Source: Helianthus annuus (Eukaryota > Streptophyta > Magnoliopsida > Asterales > Asteraceae). From it: a DNA stretch of 64,000 nt. Of the stretch, positions 33,658 to 47,201 are shown in pieces; the stretch's first letter is position 1, and every line of letters starts with the position of its first letter. Where the stretch lies: the NCBI RefSeq assembly GCF_002127325.2, contig NC_035434.2, positions 150,347,692 to 150,411,691 of the forward strand, given 5' to 3'. The notes beneath the pieces are model-generated. The model saw only the letters and a program-made list of their open reading frames with translations. It ran no database searches and was not told where the DNA came from. Position numbers and translations under genes: made by a program.

Positions 33658-34370
33658 CTTTTTTTTTAAAGGCCAACAAATTTTTATTAAACCTGAGCTA
33701 ACAAGTGTTAGACCACACCAGGTACAAAGGAAACAAAACTACAAGCTCATACACGAGACCTCCATATTACACCATTGTTCCCACATTACATTACGCGCTT
33801 TTGCACGGTTTCTAAACCAAAGAAAGCCCATATTTAATATTTCTTGTTTTACTCCAGCCAAAGTCACCTCCTTTTGGTTAAATATCATGTTATTCCTGTT
33901 CCTCCAGATCCCCCAAAAGGTTACGAGAACAACAAAGTGCACTAGCTTCTTCCATCTACGTGACCCTCGAACCCGGTTGTGGAAATCCAACGCATCCCCT
34001 AGTGATGACACTAGGAGCCTCGGGCTTCTTATCCACTGAGCAATGAAGTCCCAAATTGCAGTGGCGAACCGGCAACCTGCAAAGAAATATCCAAACTTTC
34101 CTCCTCTTCACCGTAAAACTTGCATATGTAGGAATCTAACTGAACGTTTTGACAACTCAATGCAACCATAGTTTGAACCCGATCCAGATTAATTCTCCAC
34201 ACAAGGAAGTTCACATTTAGTGGATCCCACTTATTCCACTCAAAACCCGATCCTACAGTCGTGTAACCCAACTGTTGAATCAGACTCCTTAAACTTTGGA
34301 CAGAGAATTTACCTAAGGCATCCAGGCAGCACCTCCACATGTCTTCGCCCCTAGTATTTTCGACCAACAT
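33658..34370 (-). pseudogene. 5'-truncated LINE, zinc-binding end of the RT ORF
   Basis: On the minus strand the frame at 34370-34029 reads a zf-RVT-type region: FSVQSLRSLIQQLGY, NKWDPLNVNFLVWRINLDRV, then CKFYGEEEESLD. The second frame (34011-33739) continues with RRWKKLVHFVVLVTFWGIWR and RNNMIFNQKE, the usual C-terminus of plant L1-type ORF2. A frameshift separates the two and a change in CKFYG removes a zinc-ligand cysteine. An A-tail (plus-strand T run near 33658-33668) marks the 3' end. The reverse transcriptase core and endonuclease are absent, so it is a dead, truncated insertion. Confidence 0.8.
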
Positions 34371-34499
34371 GAGTGACGTGTGTGCGAGTGTGTATAATTT
34401 AGATATATTTTAAGCACTTTTTACTCGCGAATCAAGCTTTAAATTTATAAAACACGATATAATACTATCACTCTACACACATTAGGGCAAGTGCACCCA

Positions 34500-34790
34500 T
34501 CGCTGATAGGGATGGGTTTTTTTCCTAAATATTCGTACTTGTACACGTACCGTACTTGTATCGTACCCATACCCGTACCGTACCGATTTTAGGTATTTGG
34601 TACATGTATCGGTACCTAGTTTTATTGATTTTGGTATTCGGTACTTTCGGTATTGGTACGCTTACGGGTAAAAACGGGTACTAGTACCGAATTTAATGTA
34701 GACCTTAAAAGTTTTTTTTTGTATTGTGGTATTTATAGTACTCGTATTGATTTTACCTATATGGTACCCGTATCGTATTGGTACTCGTAC
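34500..34790. mobile_element. CGGTACC-rich hAT-like element, cut by an LTR
   Basis: It begins TAGGGATGGG near 34507 and is full of 'cggtacc' and 'gtaccgtac' words. It ends abruptly where the LTR begins at 34791, so its other half probably lies beyond the retroelement. The TAGGGATG end matches the inverted end of the element at 60317-60545. Confidence 0.5.
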
Positions 34791-35175
34791 TGTAACACCC
34801 TGCTATTTCGTACTTTCCGTAATTAGTAAGCGTCGCTTGTAATTCTATTTTTGGAAGTCTTATATTCTTGTAATCGTTCTTTCTTTGTTATCATTGTAAA
34901 ATCCAAGACTTGGATCATAATGAAATTCGTATTTTTGTTACATTTATGTTGTATACACTTCATACATGTTCATACGTTCAAAAATATTAAACATGTGACA
35001 CTTTATTCACAATTTGTGCAAAATTCGTCCAACTTGTAAACATGTGCCTTATATGCTAAATTACGCAAATTCGACACTTATTATCGACCAATATACATGT
35101 TCATACTTATTTTGTGTTTGTTTTATGATTTTATTACATAACATACCCTTATACATGATTACTTATACCTATAAC

Positions 35176-35503
35176 TAGAGGTGTACAAAAAAACTGGTTT
35201 AAGAACCGAAACCGGTTTTTTTTAACCGGTTTTTTTATAACCTGTTTTTTTAACCGTTTTTTTTTTACCGCCGGTTTTTATACCCGTTACTCTTCTTGAC
35301 TTCAAAAACCGGTTACTAACCGAACCAGTTATTAAAAAACCGGTTAAAAACCGGTTACTAACCGAACCGGTTATTAAAAAACCGGTTAAAAACTGGTCCC
35401 AACCGGTTATACCGGTTATTGTTTTGGACCTCAAAAACCGGTTTTTATTTTGGGTGAAAAAACCGAAACCGGTTTTTGAAAAAAACCGATTTGTACACCT
35501 CTA
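35176..35503. mobile_element. hAT MITE rich in AACCGGTT words
   Basis: TAGAGGTGTACAAA mirrors TTTGTACACCTCTA, with a perfect 8-bp duplication CCTATAAC at 35168-35175 and 35504-35511. The interior is made of AACCGGTTTTT variants. It lies inside the LTR upstream of the TATA box. Confidence 0.85.
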
Positions 35504-35762
35504 CCTATAACACCCTAAAAGAACCTAGAACATGAATTATGTGAAAGTATAGGGGTAAATAATGTCAAAAATTATGTAATTCTCGGCCAGACATGGGCTC
35601 GCGGCCCGCGAAGCCAAACCTCTAACCGGGTCGCACCCCGCGACGGTTACAGATCCGCAGAAACTTAACCAGCTTTACTGATTGGACGAGTTTGGGTGTT
35701 TAGTTGAGTTTTAAGTTGTGTTTCTTGTCTTAAATGCTCACCAAACCATATCCTAACACTTC

Positions 35763-35772
35763 CCTATAAAAG
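35763..35772 (+). promoter_or_regulatory. LTR TATA box
   Basis: CCCTATAAAAGCC sits about 100 bp downstream of a GC-rich palindromic patch and upstream of a CT/CA-rich leader, as in other LTRs of this window. This is a likely transcription start region for the plus-strand element. Confidence 0.5.
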
Positions 35773-37679
35773 CCAACTATCCTCCACACATTTCCCACTT
35801 TACAACTCACTAATTTTACTCTCAATTCACTCTTAATCTGCTGGAAATTAGAAGCATAATCAGAATCATATCAGGTTGTTCAAGTATGTATAACTTCTTC
35901 ATTTCTCAACCTTTATCTTTGATTCTTCTTCCTAATCACTTGGAACAAGCCTAGGTATGATTCCACAGGTTTTCCATGAAAAACCAAGGCCTGGAACATC
36001 ACCAAAACAGGCTCCAAAGTGATACAAACTTTCTGTTTTGATTTAAACTTGTTAAGCTTGAGTTATCTCATACACATTCCTATGTCCTTATGCTCATAAT
36101 CACTTCTATGGTTAGTTGGGCTTAAAAACAAGGTTGTGACACTTAAAATCAGAGGTTAAAACCTCATGAACTTTCTGTTTTGGTTAGGGTTTAACCCACA
36201 AGTAATGAACAAGCTTAAGACTTGATGTTTGTGTGATTATAGGACTAGCTTGGGCCATCCTACTTGAAAATCCACACATTACTTGATGATTTCTTAGAGT
36301 AGATGTAGATTACTTATTCTTTATTGTATGTTCATGACCCTCTTTGATTGTTTATAACAACAAGTGTAGTGGTGAACACCAAGAGTTACCTAAATGGAAG
36401 ACTTGTTCATCCTACCTCATGCATGACTTGTATGTACTACACAAGAGGTTCCTAAATGGAAGATTCATCCTTCTACCTCATGCTTGACCTATATGACATA
36501 ATGTACACTATATAATACTTATATATTATCCAAGCAATCGAACTCTTGATGATGAACTAGTGGTCATTGTCAAGATAGTAGGTTATAACATCTAAGGACC
36601 CTAATGCTTGTCACGATTCTAATGGGCTTTTGTCTCATGAAAACATTTAAACTCTTTCGAGTTTCATAGTGTCAAGAACAAGTATCAAGTGTGCTAGATG
36701 ATTACTAATATGTTATTTTCGTATAATTTAAACTCCGAATCTTTAATCTTCCGTTAAACTCTCCATACTCACACACCTATGTTTCTTCGTGTAGAAGGAC
36801 AAGGTGCTCCAATCTAATCAACCAAACACTCGCGGGATATCAAGTAGGAAGCTTGCAAAACTGTGAGTATACTCAATCCCGTTTTCCTTTTAATCACTTT
36901 TGGGTGCAACATGTATGTTAGACAAAATACACTTCACATGAAACTATTTTAATCACACTATATCCATGCTATAACATGAAATTATATGATGCTTGTTAGA
37001 CTTGTATGCTATGTAAACTTTCTTGTGTCGATATATGCTTTATTGACTTTGCTAGCCTACCTTAACAATTATAGCGTTATAGGATTAACGCGCCGCTCAC
37101 GAAACTTGGGGTATTGTTAAGTTAAACATGTTAACCCCCCGTTATTATTTGGGATAGGCTATATTAACGCGTTGGATTCTTGGGTTTGAACATAGTACAC
37201 TGTTTCAGCATATTTAGTTGTAACACCCTAATTTTGTAATTGACTAAAGTCGCAGCGGAAACACGTACCATAAAATTTCTTTCCTTATAATTACCTTGAC
37301 TTACTTAAAACTTCATTTTAATACAACCTTTCCACAAGAAGTCATCAATTGACTCATTTACAATTAAATGCATGACATGGGTTTTCTAAATTTCAACACC
37401 AACGTTTCCGTACAATCTGTCTTGTGACTCGATCCTCGATCTCTAATCCTTGAAGATCCTCGTGACTCGTACAACCTGCACTCACCACATTCATTCATAC
37501 ATTAGCACACATTATATAAACAAGATTCATTCACAAACACTTCACTGTTCGTCATTTTTCAAACTTTAAGCATTACATCTGCGTATCCATTCCCTGGTGA
37601 GGCTTCAGTAATGTACCTGCATTACCTTTCATTCTCAAGGTACACCATTAAAACGTTAACACTCAACGTGTCTAAATCA

Positions 37680-37799
37680 TGCTTACATACATACTTACAT
37701 ATAAACATACATTCACATCTACATACATACATATCTTTCCTCCAACTTTACATACATGCATACACTCATACATGTCTTTACACATACATACATACACGA

Positions 37800-37830
<31 letters not shown>

Positions 37831-37985
37831 CCTTTCCTACGTCTCTACATTCATGCATACACTCATACATATCTTTATACATACGTACGTTCACATCTAC
37901 ATACGTACATACCTTTCTTACATCTTTACATACATGCATACACTCATACATACCTTTATACATACATACATACACATCTATATAC
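37680..37985. repeat. ACAT/TACA microsatellite-like tract
   Basis: ACATACATACAT runs are mixed with 'catgcatacactcatacat' words. Frames across it read as His/Tyr/Thr-rich repeats and are not genes. The second copy (43315-43624) is 4 bp longer, which accounts for the length difference between the two large duplicates. Confidence 0.85.
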
Positions 37986-38004
37986 GTAAAGGAAATTCTT
38001 AACT

Positions 38005-38905
38005 TAGAATCCCACATTTAGGTACCATATTACTACATATTCTTTAGGATCCCACCTTTAGGTACCATATTACTACATATCCTTAGGATCCCACCTTTAG
38101 GTACCATATTACTACCTATTCTCTAGGATCCCACCTTTAGGTACCATATTACTACCTATTCTCTAGGATCCCACCTTTGGGTACCATATTACTACTTATT
38201 TTTTAGGATCCCACCTTTAGGTACCATATTACTACATATTCTTTAGGATCCCACCTTTGGGGTACCATATTACTACATATTCTTTAGGATCCCACCTTTA
38301 GGTACCATATTACTACCTATTCTCTAGGATCCCACCTTTGGGTACCATATTACTACCTATTCTTTAGGATCCCACCTTTGGGTACCATATTACTACATAT
38401 TCTTTAGGATCCCACCTTTGGGTACCATATTACTACATATTCTTTAGGATCCCACCTTTGGGTACCATATTACTACATATTCTTTAGGATCCCACCTTTG
38501 GGTACCATATTACTACATATTCTTTAGGATCCCACCTTTGGGTACCATATTACTACATATTCTTTAGGATCCCACCTTTGGGTACCATATTACTACATAT
38601 TCTTTAGGATCCCACCTTTGGGTACCATATTACTACATATTCTTTAGGATCCCACCTTTGGGTACCATATTACTACATATTCTTTAGGATCCCACCTTTG
38701 GGTACCATATTACTACATATTCTTTAGGATCCCACCTTTGGGTACCATATTACTACATATTCTTTAGGATCCCACCTTTGGGTACCATATTACTACATAT
38801 TCTTTAGGATCCCACCTTTGGGTACCATATTACTACATATTCTTTAGGATCCCATCTTTAGGTACCATATTACTGCACATTCTTTAGGATCCCACCTTTG
38901 GGCCC
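38005..38905. repeat. 40-bp minisatellite, about 22 copies
   Basis: The unit contains TTTAGGATCCCACCTTTGGG followed by TACCATATTACTACATATTC. Central copies (about 38400-38840) are identical, while outer copies vary ('tttaggtacc', 'ctattctctagg'). It is part of the solo LTR and repeated at about 43644-44544 in the second duplicate. Confidence 0.95.
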
Positions 38906-41108
38906 CCTACCCGTCGGCGACGCCCTCTAGTTTTTTGCAGTTTTCTGCAGGTTCGTTTCGTCGTCCGTACGCACTAAAACGCACGTAACTTTTGAACCGT
39001 TTACCCGTTTGACCTCCCGTTTCTTCCTAGATGCTTGTAAATTCACATTCTATCATATGAACATAAAATCTTACCTCCGGATTACGGAAATCCTTAACTT
39101 ACATACATTCGACTTAACTATTTTCTAACTATTTGACCCGTTAAGGGTGTTCGCGCATTAATTGGTCTATGACTGACCAAACCATCATCCCCACTTCCAT
39201 ACCTGTCCAAAACATTACTCTAATCGAATAACTTGCTTCTAAACCACTTTTAAGTTCTTTTACCCCAAAATACCCATCATGGGCATTTTGGTCAACCTTA
39301 AACCCATCATTTACGACGAAAGACCTTAACACATATTTGACCTCAAACATCATATTTAATTCATTACAACACTTTATTACTTACTTGTACTACGAAGTGA
39401 TTACGGAAATCACTTACCTCGTGCATCCATGTTCGTAACCGCTTCCTTGCCCCATTTCGACCCGTTAGCCTTTCATGCTTGGTCCATGCTAGTGTGGTTC
39501 CTATCCTTTCATGTCGTCATGCCATAATAATGTTAGTACTCATGCTTATTCATATTAATTCACATTTTCCAGCTCTTATCTACATTGACTTTCACTAACA
39601 CGCATACAACATAAATTGTCAACCACATTGTTCAGTTAGACAACCTAACGTAATTCATAACATCATCCTTTACTAGCATGGTCATATATTATATATTTAG
39701 TACACATTCACTTCTTGATTGAAATTAAATGATTAATAAAAACACATGGGGAGCATCGCCCGTTCAAGCACAATGTACAAGCTTCTAATGCATAGTCTTG
39801 ACCAACACATACATTCAACCCGAATTCTTGTATGAGTTCCATCTAAAGCACATTCCTCAAGTTAGTATACTACTAATTACATCATTATCATGTTTCATTC
39901 ATATATGTCAAGCCATTTCATACAATCTCACATCCTAACTTCACCTAGACATTTCATCAAACACTTGGCGTGCGTACTACTAGCTATGCACAATGTACAA
40001 CTAATTTATGCATGATCTTCCAAGTTCATACATAATTCATCAATTTCTTCATTCTAATCAACATGAATCATACATGCATAAACATCAAACATACTAGTAT
40101 CACATTTCTTTCAATTCCCCTCATAAGAATCCATCTTACAAATCAAAATACATCAATTTTAAGCAAGGATTTAGACATAGATGATTTATCCATGTCATCA
40201 TCTTCACCATAACAACGGGTTTCACATCTAAACTTCAAATTAACACAAACCTTACATAACCCATGTTCTATATGATGTTTCTAACCCTTATACATGATCA
40301 ATTTCATATTATCTCACGGATTAGAGCATAACCCACTTCACCCATGATCACAAATCTTAGATTTAAGACATACCTTATGATCCCCTCGTGTTGGTGATCA
40401 TTAATCCATGCTCGGTTATGAGTTTAAGCATCATTTAGCCTTCCAATTTGATGAAAATGATGAAGTTAGGGTTCTTGACTCCATGGGAGTCTCCTGCTCG
40501 TTCAAGAACACACGCGAAGTGTGTGTTTGTGTGTGTGTTTTGTTATTTAGTAACCCAACTTTCATTATATCCCATTTAACCCCTCCATGTTTGCCATTAA
40601 AACATAATTGGCACAACTTTCATCTTTTAAATAGTTTTTATCATACAATTTACTAGGTTAAATAGCCTAGTCATTTATTTCATGATATGTCATATAGGAA
40701 CATACAACAAATATAAGCATTCGGGTTTTGGGGTGTTACATTAGTGAACTTGCATATTGGTTATTCATGTTGGATATGAGACTTTAAACTTTTTAGTCTA
40801 TATCATGCTATGTAACAAAACTTGTATACTCGCCAACTTTTTATTGATTATTTTAATACATGTTGCAGGTTGATAGACTTGATGATGCTATGAAGAACGA
40901 GATTTAGGTGGACATAGAAACACACCTAGATTAATTTAACATTTTATGTTATGTTGAACAATGTTGTCTTTATTTGAATTATTGTATGGCATTTCTAGCA
41001 ATTTCATGAAATTTGAATTTTAATTGTATTGTCACATAGTATTATGATGTTTTGAGCAATTTGTTTGTCTCATCCCGATGTTTCCGCCATCGGTTGGGGT
41101 GTGACAGA

Positions 41109-41122
41109 TTGGAATCAGAGCC
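41109..41122 (+). promoter_or_regulatory. primer-binding site, copy 1
   Basis: TTGGAATCAGAGCC follows the LTR end GTGTGACAGA by two bases. It differs by one base from the usual TTGGTATCAGAGCC of initiator tRNA-Met primers. The same site recurs at 46748-46761. Confidence 0.75.
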
Positions 41123-42853
41123 ATAACTATAGGGAATTAGGAAAAAGTAGGAATGTTTTGCCCTAGTCCATAGTTTATGAACTTTGATTCTTATTTGCCA
41201 TTTAAAATTTACATGCATTCTACCTTATTTGTTTCTTACTTCTTCTTTTTGTTCTCTTAAACTTACAAGCCTTTCCTAAGGCTAACATAATACAATATGA
41301 AGACTTGAAGACACTCGTAACAAAAATGAGACGAATTTACCAAAATAGGCGTGAAACCTACAATTTGGTAAACGACTCTCATTCCGCTTAAATTATATTT
41401 TTGCACGAAATTACACCATTAAGTTAGGAGTGAAATCCACATCTTAATGGTAATTTCCAATTCACTCTTAATCTGCTGGAAATTAGAAGCATAATCAGAA
41501 TCATATCAGGTTGTTCAAGTATGTATAACTTCTTCATTTCTCAACCTTTATCTTTGATTCTTCTTCCTAATCACTTGGAACAAGCCTAGGTATGATTCCA
41601 CAGGTTTTCCATGAAAAACCAAGGCCTGGAACATCACCAAAACAGGCTCCAAAGTGATACAAACTTTCTGTTTTGATTTAAACTTGTTAAGCTTGAGTTA
41701 TCTCATACACATTCCTATGTCCTTATGCTCATAATCACTTCTATGGTTAGTTGGGCTTAAAAACAAGGTTGTGACACTTAAAATCAGAGGTTAAAACCTC
41801 ATGAACTTTCTGTTTTGGTTAGGGTTTAACCCACAAGTAATGAACAAGCTTAAGACTTGATGTTTGTGTGATTATAGGACTAGCTTGGGCCATCCTACTT
41901 GAAAATCCACACATTACTTGATGATTTCTTAGAGTAGATGTAGATTACTTATTCTTTATTGTATGTTCATGACCCTCTTTGATTGTTTATAACAACAAGT
42001 GTAGTGGTGAACACCAAGAGTTACCTAAATGGAAGACTTGTTCATCCTACCTCATGCATGACTTGTATGTACTACACAAGAGGTTCCTAAATGGAAGATT
42101 CATCCTTCTACCTCATGCTTGACCTATATGACATAATGTACACTATATAATACTTATATATTATCCAAGCAATCGAACTCTTGATGATGAACTAGTGGTC
42201 ATTGTCAAGATAGTAGGTTATAACATCTAAGGACCCTAATGCTTGTCACGATTCTAATGGGCTTTTGTCTCATGAAAACATTTAAACTCTTTCGAGTTTC
42301 ATAGTGTCAAGAACAAGTATCAAGTGTGCTAGATGATTACTAATATGTTATTTTCGTATAATTTAAACTCCGAATCTTTAATCTTCCGTTAAACTCTCCA
42401 TACTCACACACCTATGTTTCTTCGTGTAGAAGGACAAGGTGCTCCAATCTAATCAACCAAACACTCGCGGGATATCAAGTAGGAAGCTTGCAAAACTGTG
42501 AGTATACTCAATCCCGTTTTCCTTTTAATCACTTTTGGGTGCAACATGTATGTTAGACAAAATACACTTCACATGAAACTATTTTAATCACACTATATCC
42601 ATGCTATAACATGAAATTATATGATGCTTGTTAGACTTGTATGCTATGTAAACTTTCTTGTGTCGATATATGCTTTATTGACTTTGCTAGCCTACCTTAA
42701 CAATTATAGCGTTATAGGATTAACGCGCCGCTCACGAAACTTGGGGTATTGTTAAGTTAAACATGTTAACCCCCCGTTATTATTTGGGATAGGCTATATT
42801 AACGCGTTGGATTCTTGGGTTTGAACATAGTACACTGTTTCAGCATATTTAGT

Positions 42854-43434
42854 TGTAACACCCTAATTTTGTAATTGACTAAAGTCGCAGCGGAAACACG
42901 TACCATAAAATTTCTTTCCTTATAATTACCTTGACTTACTTAAAACTTCATTTTAATACAACCTTTCCACAAGAAGTCATCAATTGACTCATTTACAATT
43001 AAATGCATGACATGGGTTTTCTAAATTTCAACACCAACGTTTCCGTACAATCTGTCTTGTGACTCGATCCTCGATCTCTAATCCTTGAAGATCCTCGTGA
43101 CTCGTACAACCTGCACTCACCACATTCATTCATACATTAGCACACATTATATAAACAAGATTCATTCACAAACACTTCACTGTTCGTCATTTTTCAAACT
43201 TTAAGCATTACATCTGCGTATCCATTCCCTGGTGAGGCTTCAGTAATGTACCTGCATTACCTTTCATTCTCAAGGTACACCATTAAAACGTTAACACTCA
43301 ACGTGTCTAAATCATGCTTACATACATACTTACATATAAACATACATTCACATCTACATACATACATATCTTTCCTCCAACTTTACATACATGCATACAC
43401 TCATACATGTCTTTACACATACATACATACACGA

Positions 43435-43465
<31 letters not shown>

Positions 43466-46379
43466 CATACCTTTCCTACGTCTCTACATTCATGCATACA
43501 CTCATACATATCTTTATACATACGTACGTTCACATCTACATACGTACATACCTTTCTTACATCTTTACATACATGCATACACTCATACATACCTTTATAC
43601 ATACATACATACACATCTATATACGTAAAGGAAATTCTTAACTTAGAATCCCACATTTAGGTACCATATTACTACATATTCTTTAGGATCCCACCTTTAG
43701 GTACCATATTACTACATATCCTTAGGATCCCACCTTTAGGTACCATATTACTACCTATTCTCTAGGATCCCACCTTTAGGTACCATATTACTACCTATTC
43801 TCTAGGATCCCACCTTTGGGTACCATATTACTACTTATTTTTTAGGATCCCACCTTTAGGTACCATATTACTACATATTCTTTAGGATCCCACCTTTGGG
43901 GTACCATATTACTACATATTCTTTAGGATCCCACCTTTAGGTACCATATTACTACCTATTCTCTAGGATCCCACCTTTGGGTACCATATTACTACCTATT
44001 CTTTAGGATCCCACCTTTGGGTACCATATTACTACATATTCTTTAGGATCCCACCTTTGGGTACCATATTACTACATATTCTTTAGGATCCCACCTTTGG
44101 GTACCATATTACTACATATTCTTTAGGATCCCACCTTTGGGTACCATATTACTACATATTCTTTAGGATCCCACCTTTGGGTACCATATTACTACATATT
44201 CTTTAGGATCCCACCTTTGGGTACCATATTACTACATATTCTTTAGGATCCCACCTTTGGGTACCATATTACTACATATTCTTTAGGATCCCACCTTTGG
44301 GTACCATATTACTACATATTCTTTAGGATCCCACCTTTGGGTACCATATTACTACATATTCTTTAGGATCCCACCTTTGGGTACCATATTACTACATATT
44401 CTTTAGGATCCCACCTTTGGGTACCATATTACTACATATTCTTTAGGATCCCACCTTTGGGTACCATATTACTACATATTCTTTAGGATCCCATCTTTAG
44501 GTACCATATTACTGCACATTCTTTAGGATCCCACCTTTGGGCCCCCTACCCGTCGGCGACGCCCTCTAGTTTTTTGCAGTTTTCTGCAGGTTCGTTTCGT
44601 CGTCCGTACGCACTAAAACGCACGTAACTTTTGAACCGTTTACCCGTTTGACCTCCCGTTTCTTCCTAGATGCTTGTAAATTCACATTCTATCATATGAA
44701 CATAAAATCTTACCTCCGGATTACGGAAATCCTTAACTTACATACATTCGACTTAACTATTTTCTAACTATTTGACCCGTTAAGGGTGTTCGCGCATTAA
44801 TTGGTCTATGACTGACCAAACCATCATCCCCACTTCCATACCTGTCCAAAACATTACTCTAATCGAATAACTTGCTTCTAAACCACTTTTAAGTTCTTTT
44901 ACCCCAAAATACCCATCATGGGCATTTTGGTCAACCTTAAACCCATCATTTACGACGAAAGACCTTAACACATATTTGACCTCAAACATCATATTTAATT
45001 CATTACAACACTTTATTACTTACTTGTACTACGAAGTGATTACGGAAATCACTTACCTCGTGCATCCATGTTCGTAACCGCTTCCTTGCCCCATTTCGAC
45101 CCGTTAGCCTTTCATGCTTGGTCCATGCTAGTGTGGTTCCTATCCTTTCATGTCGTCATGCCATAATAATGTTAGTACTCATGCTTATTCATATTAATTC
45201 ACATTTTCCAGCTCTTATCTACATTGACTTTCACTAACACGCATACAACATAAATTGTCAACCACATTGTTCAGTTAGACAACCTAACGTAATTCATAAC
45301 ATCATCCTTTACTAGCATGGTCATATATTATATATTTAGTACACATTCACTTCTTGATTGAAATTAAATGATTAATAAAAACACATGGGGAGCATCGCCC
45401 GTTCAAGCACAATGTACAAGCTTCTAATGCATAGTCTTGACCAACACATACATTCAACCCGAATTCTTGTATGAGTTCCATCTAAAGCACATTCCTCAAG
45501 TTAGTATACTACTAATTACATCATTATCATGTTTCATTCATATATGTCAAGCCATTTCATACAATCTCACATCCTAACTTCACCTAGACATTTCATCAAA
45601 CACTTGGCGTGCGTACTACTAGCTATGCACAATGTACAACTAATTTATGCATGATCTTCCAAGTTCATACATAATTCATCAATTTCTTCATTCTAATCAA
45701 CATGAATCATACATGCATAAACATCAAACATACTAGTATCACATTTCTTTCAATTCCCCTCATAAGAATCCATCTTACAAATCAAAATACATCAATTTTA
45801 AGCAAGGATTTAGACATAGATGATTTATCCATGTCATCATCTTCACCATAACAACGGGTTTCACATCTAAACTTCAAATTAACACAAACCTTACATAACC
45901 CATGTTCTATATGATGTTTCTAACCCTTATACATGATCAATTTCATATTATCTCACGGATTAGAGCATAACCCACTTCACCCATGATCACAAATCTTAGA
46001 TTTAAGACATACCTTATGATCCCCTCGTGTTGGTGATCATTAATCCATGCTCGGTTATGAGTTTAAGCATCATTTAGCCTTCCAATTTGATGAAAATGAT
46101 GAAGTTAGGGTTCTTGACTCCATGGGAGTCTCCTGCTCGTTCAAGAACACACGCGAAGTGTGTGTTTGTGTGTGTGTTTTGTTATTTAGTAACCCAACTT
46201 TCATTATATCCCATTTAACCCCTCCATGTTTGCCATTAAAACATAATTGGCACAACTTTCATCTTTTAAATAGTTTTTATCATACAATTTACTAGGTTAA
46301 ATAGCCTAGTCATTTATTTCATGATATGTCATATAGGAACATACAACAAATATAAGCATTCGGGTTTTGGGGTGTTACA
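42854..46379 (-). mobile_element. second copy of the solo LTR
   Basis: Identical layout to 37219-40740 with the same TTAGT flanks, showing that the LTR inserted before the 5.64 kb duplication. It is not an independent insertion. Confidence 0.9.
43644..44544. repeat. 40-bp minisatellite, second copy
   Basis: It has the same unit, copy number and order of variant units as at 38005-38905, including the single 'tttggggtacc' variant, so it was copied with the large duplication. Confidence 0.95.
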
Positions 46380-46747
46380 TTAGTGAACTTGCATATTGGT
46401 TATTCATGTTGGATATGAGACTTTAAACTTTTTAGTCTATATCATGCTATGTAACAAAACTTGTATACTCGCCAACTTTTTATTGATTATTTTAATACAT
46501 GTTGCAGGTTGATAGACTTGATGATGCTATGAAGAACGAGATTTAGGTGGACATAGAAACACACCTAGATTAATTTAACATTTTATGTTATGTTGAACAA
46601 TGTTGTCTTTATTTGAATTATTGTATGGCATTTCTAGCAATTTCATGAAATTTGAATTTTAATTGTATTGTCACATAGTATTATGATGTTTTGAGCAATT
46701 TGTTTGTCTCATCCCGATGTTTCCGCCATCGGTTGGGGTGTGACAGA

Positions 46748-46761
46748 TTGGAATCAGAGCC
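46748..46761 (+). promoter_or_regulatory. primer-binding site, copy 2
   Basis: TTGGAATCAGAGCC after GTGTGACAGA, identical to 41109-41122. It is the site next to the remaining internal sequence of the element. Confidence 0.75.
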
Positions 46762-47096
46762 ATAACTATAGGGAATTAGGAAAAAGTAGGAATGTTTTGC
46801 CCTAGTCCATAGTTTATGAACTTTGATTCTTATTTGCCATTTAAAATTTACATGCATTCTACCTTATTTGTTTCTTACTTATTCTTTTTGTTCTCTTAAA
46901 CTTACAAGCCTTTCCTAAGGCTAACATAATACAATATGAAGACTTGAAGACACTCGTAACAAAAATGAGACGAATTTACCAAAATAGGCGTGAAACCTAC
47001 AATTTGGTAAACGACTCTCATTCCGCTTAAATTATATTTTTGCACGAAATTACACCATTAAGTTAGGAGTGAAATCCACATCTTAATGGTAATTTC

Positions 47097-47201
47097 CAAT
47101 TCAAACTCTAGTGGACCCTCGTCAAAGTGTCAAAATTTAATTTTGACCCGACGAGTACCAACCACATTAGGGTACGAAATCGTCAAGTTAGGGATGAAAC
47201 C
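47097..47201 (+). mobile_element. short internal fragment of the plus-strand gypsy element
   Basis: It continues the internal sequence after the second duplicate ('aactctagtggaccctcgtc'). It is cut by the next LTR after 105 bp. No gag is visible. Confidence 0.5.

Larger units (their letters stand above)
37219..40740 (-). mobile_element. solo LTR, about 3.5 kb
   Basis: The ends TGTAACACCC and GGGGTGTTACA are flanked by a perfect 5-bp duplication TTAGT (37214-37218 and 40741-40745). No internal retroelement sequence or PBS lies inside, so this is a recombination product. The 'gcagcggaaac' word near the plus-strand start matches the 3' ends of other LTRs here, so the orientation is minus. It carries an ACAT microsatellite and a 40-bp minisatellite. 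Confidence 0.85.
34791..41106 (+). mobile_element. 5' LTR of a plus-strand Ty3/gypsy element with nested insertions
   Basis: It starts TGTAACACCC and ends GGTTGGGGTGTGACA, directly followed by a tRNA-Met PBS. After removing a hAT MITE (35176-35503) and a solo LTR (37219-40740) with their duplications, about 2.45 kb remain. It has a TATA-type CCCTATAAAA at 35763-35772, preceded by a GC-rich patch at 35583-35665. From about 36860 ('gtgagtatactcaatcc ... cacttttgggtg') it is related to the LTR at 47202. Confidence 0.75.
35823..41457. repeat. 5.64 kb tandem duplication, copy 1
   Basis: The block from CAATTCACTCTTAATCTG to the base before the next CAATTCA is repeated immediately downstream. It contains part of the LTR, a complete solo LTR, the LTR end, the PBS and about 350 bp of internal sequence. 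CAATTCA is present at the start (35823), at the junction (41458) and at the end (47097). Confidence 0.95.
41458..47096. repeat. 5.64 kb tandem duplication, copy 2
   Basis: It repeats copy 1 almost base for base. Differences noticed are a 4-bp longer ACAT tract and one substitution (C at 41242 versus A at 46881). It includes a second solo LTR (42854-46379), a second minisatellite and a second LTR end with PBS. Confidence 0.95.

Noticed and set aside
37611..38021. His/Tyr/Thr-rich frames over the ACAT tract (also at 43246-43660)
   Set aside because: All three frames are open because the microsatellite lacks stops, and the sequence lies inside a solo LTR.
38005..38905. CRISPR-like regular repeats
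   Set aside because: The 40-bp units are directly adjacent without unique spacers, in a plant LTR; this is a minisatellite.
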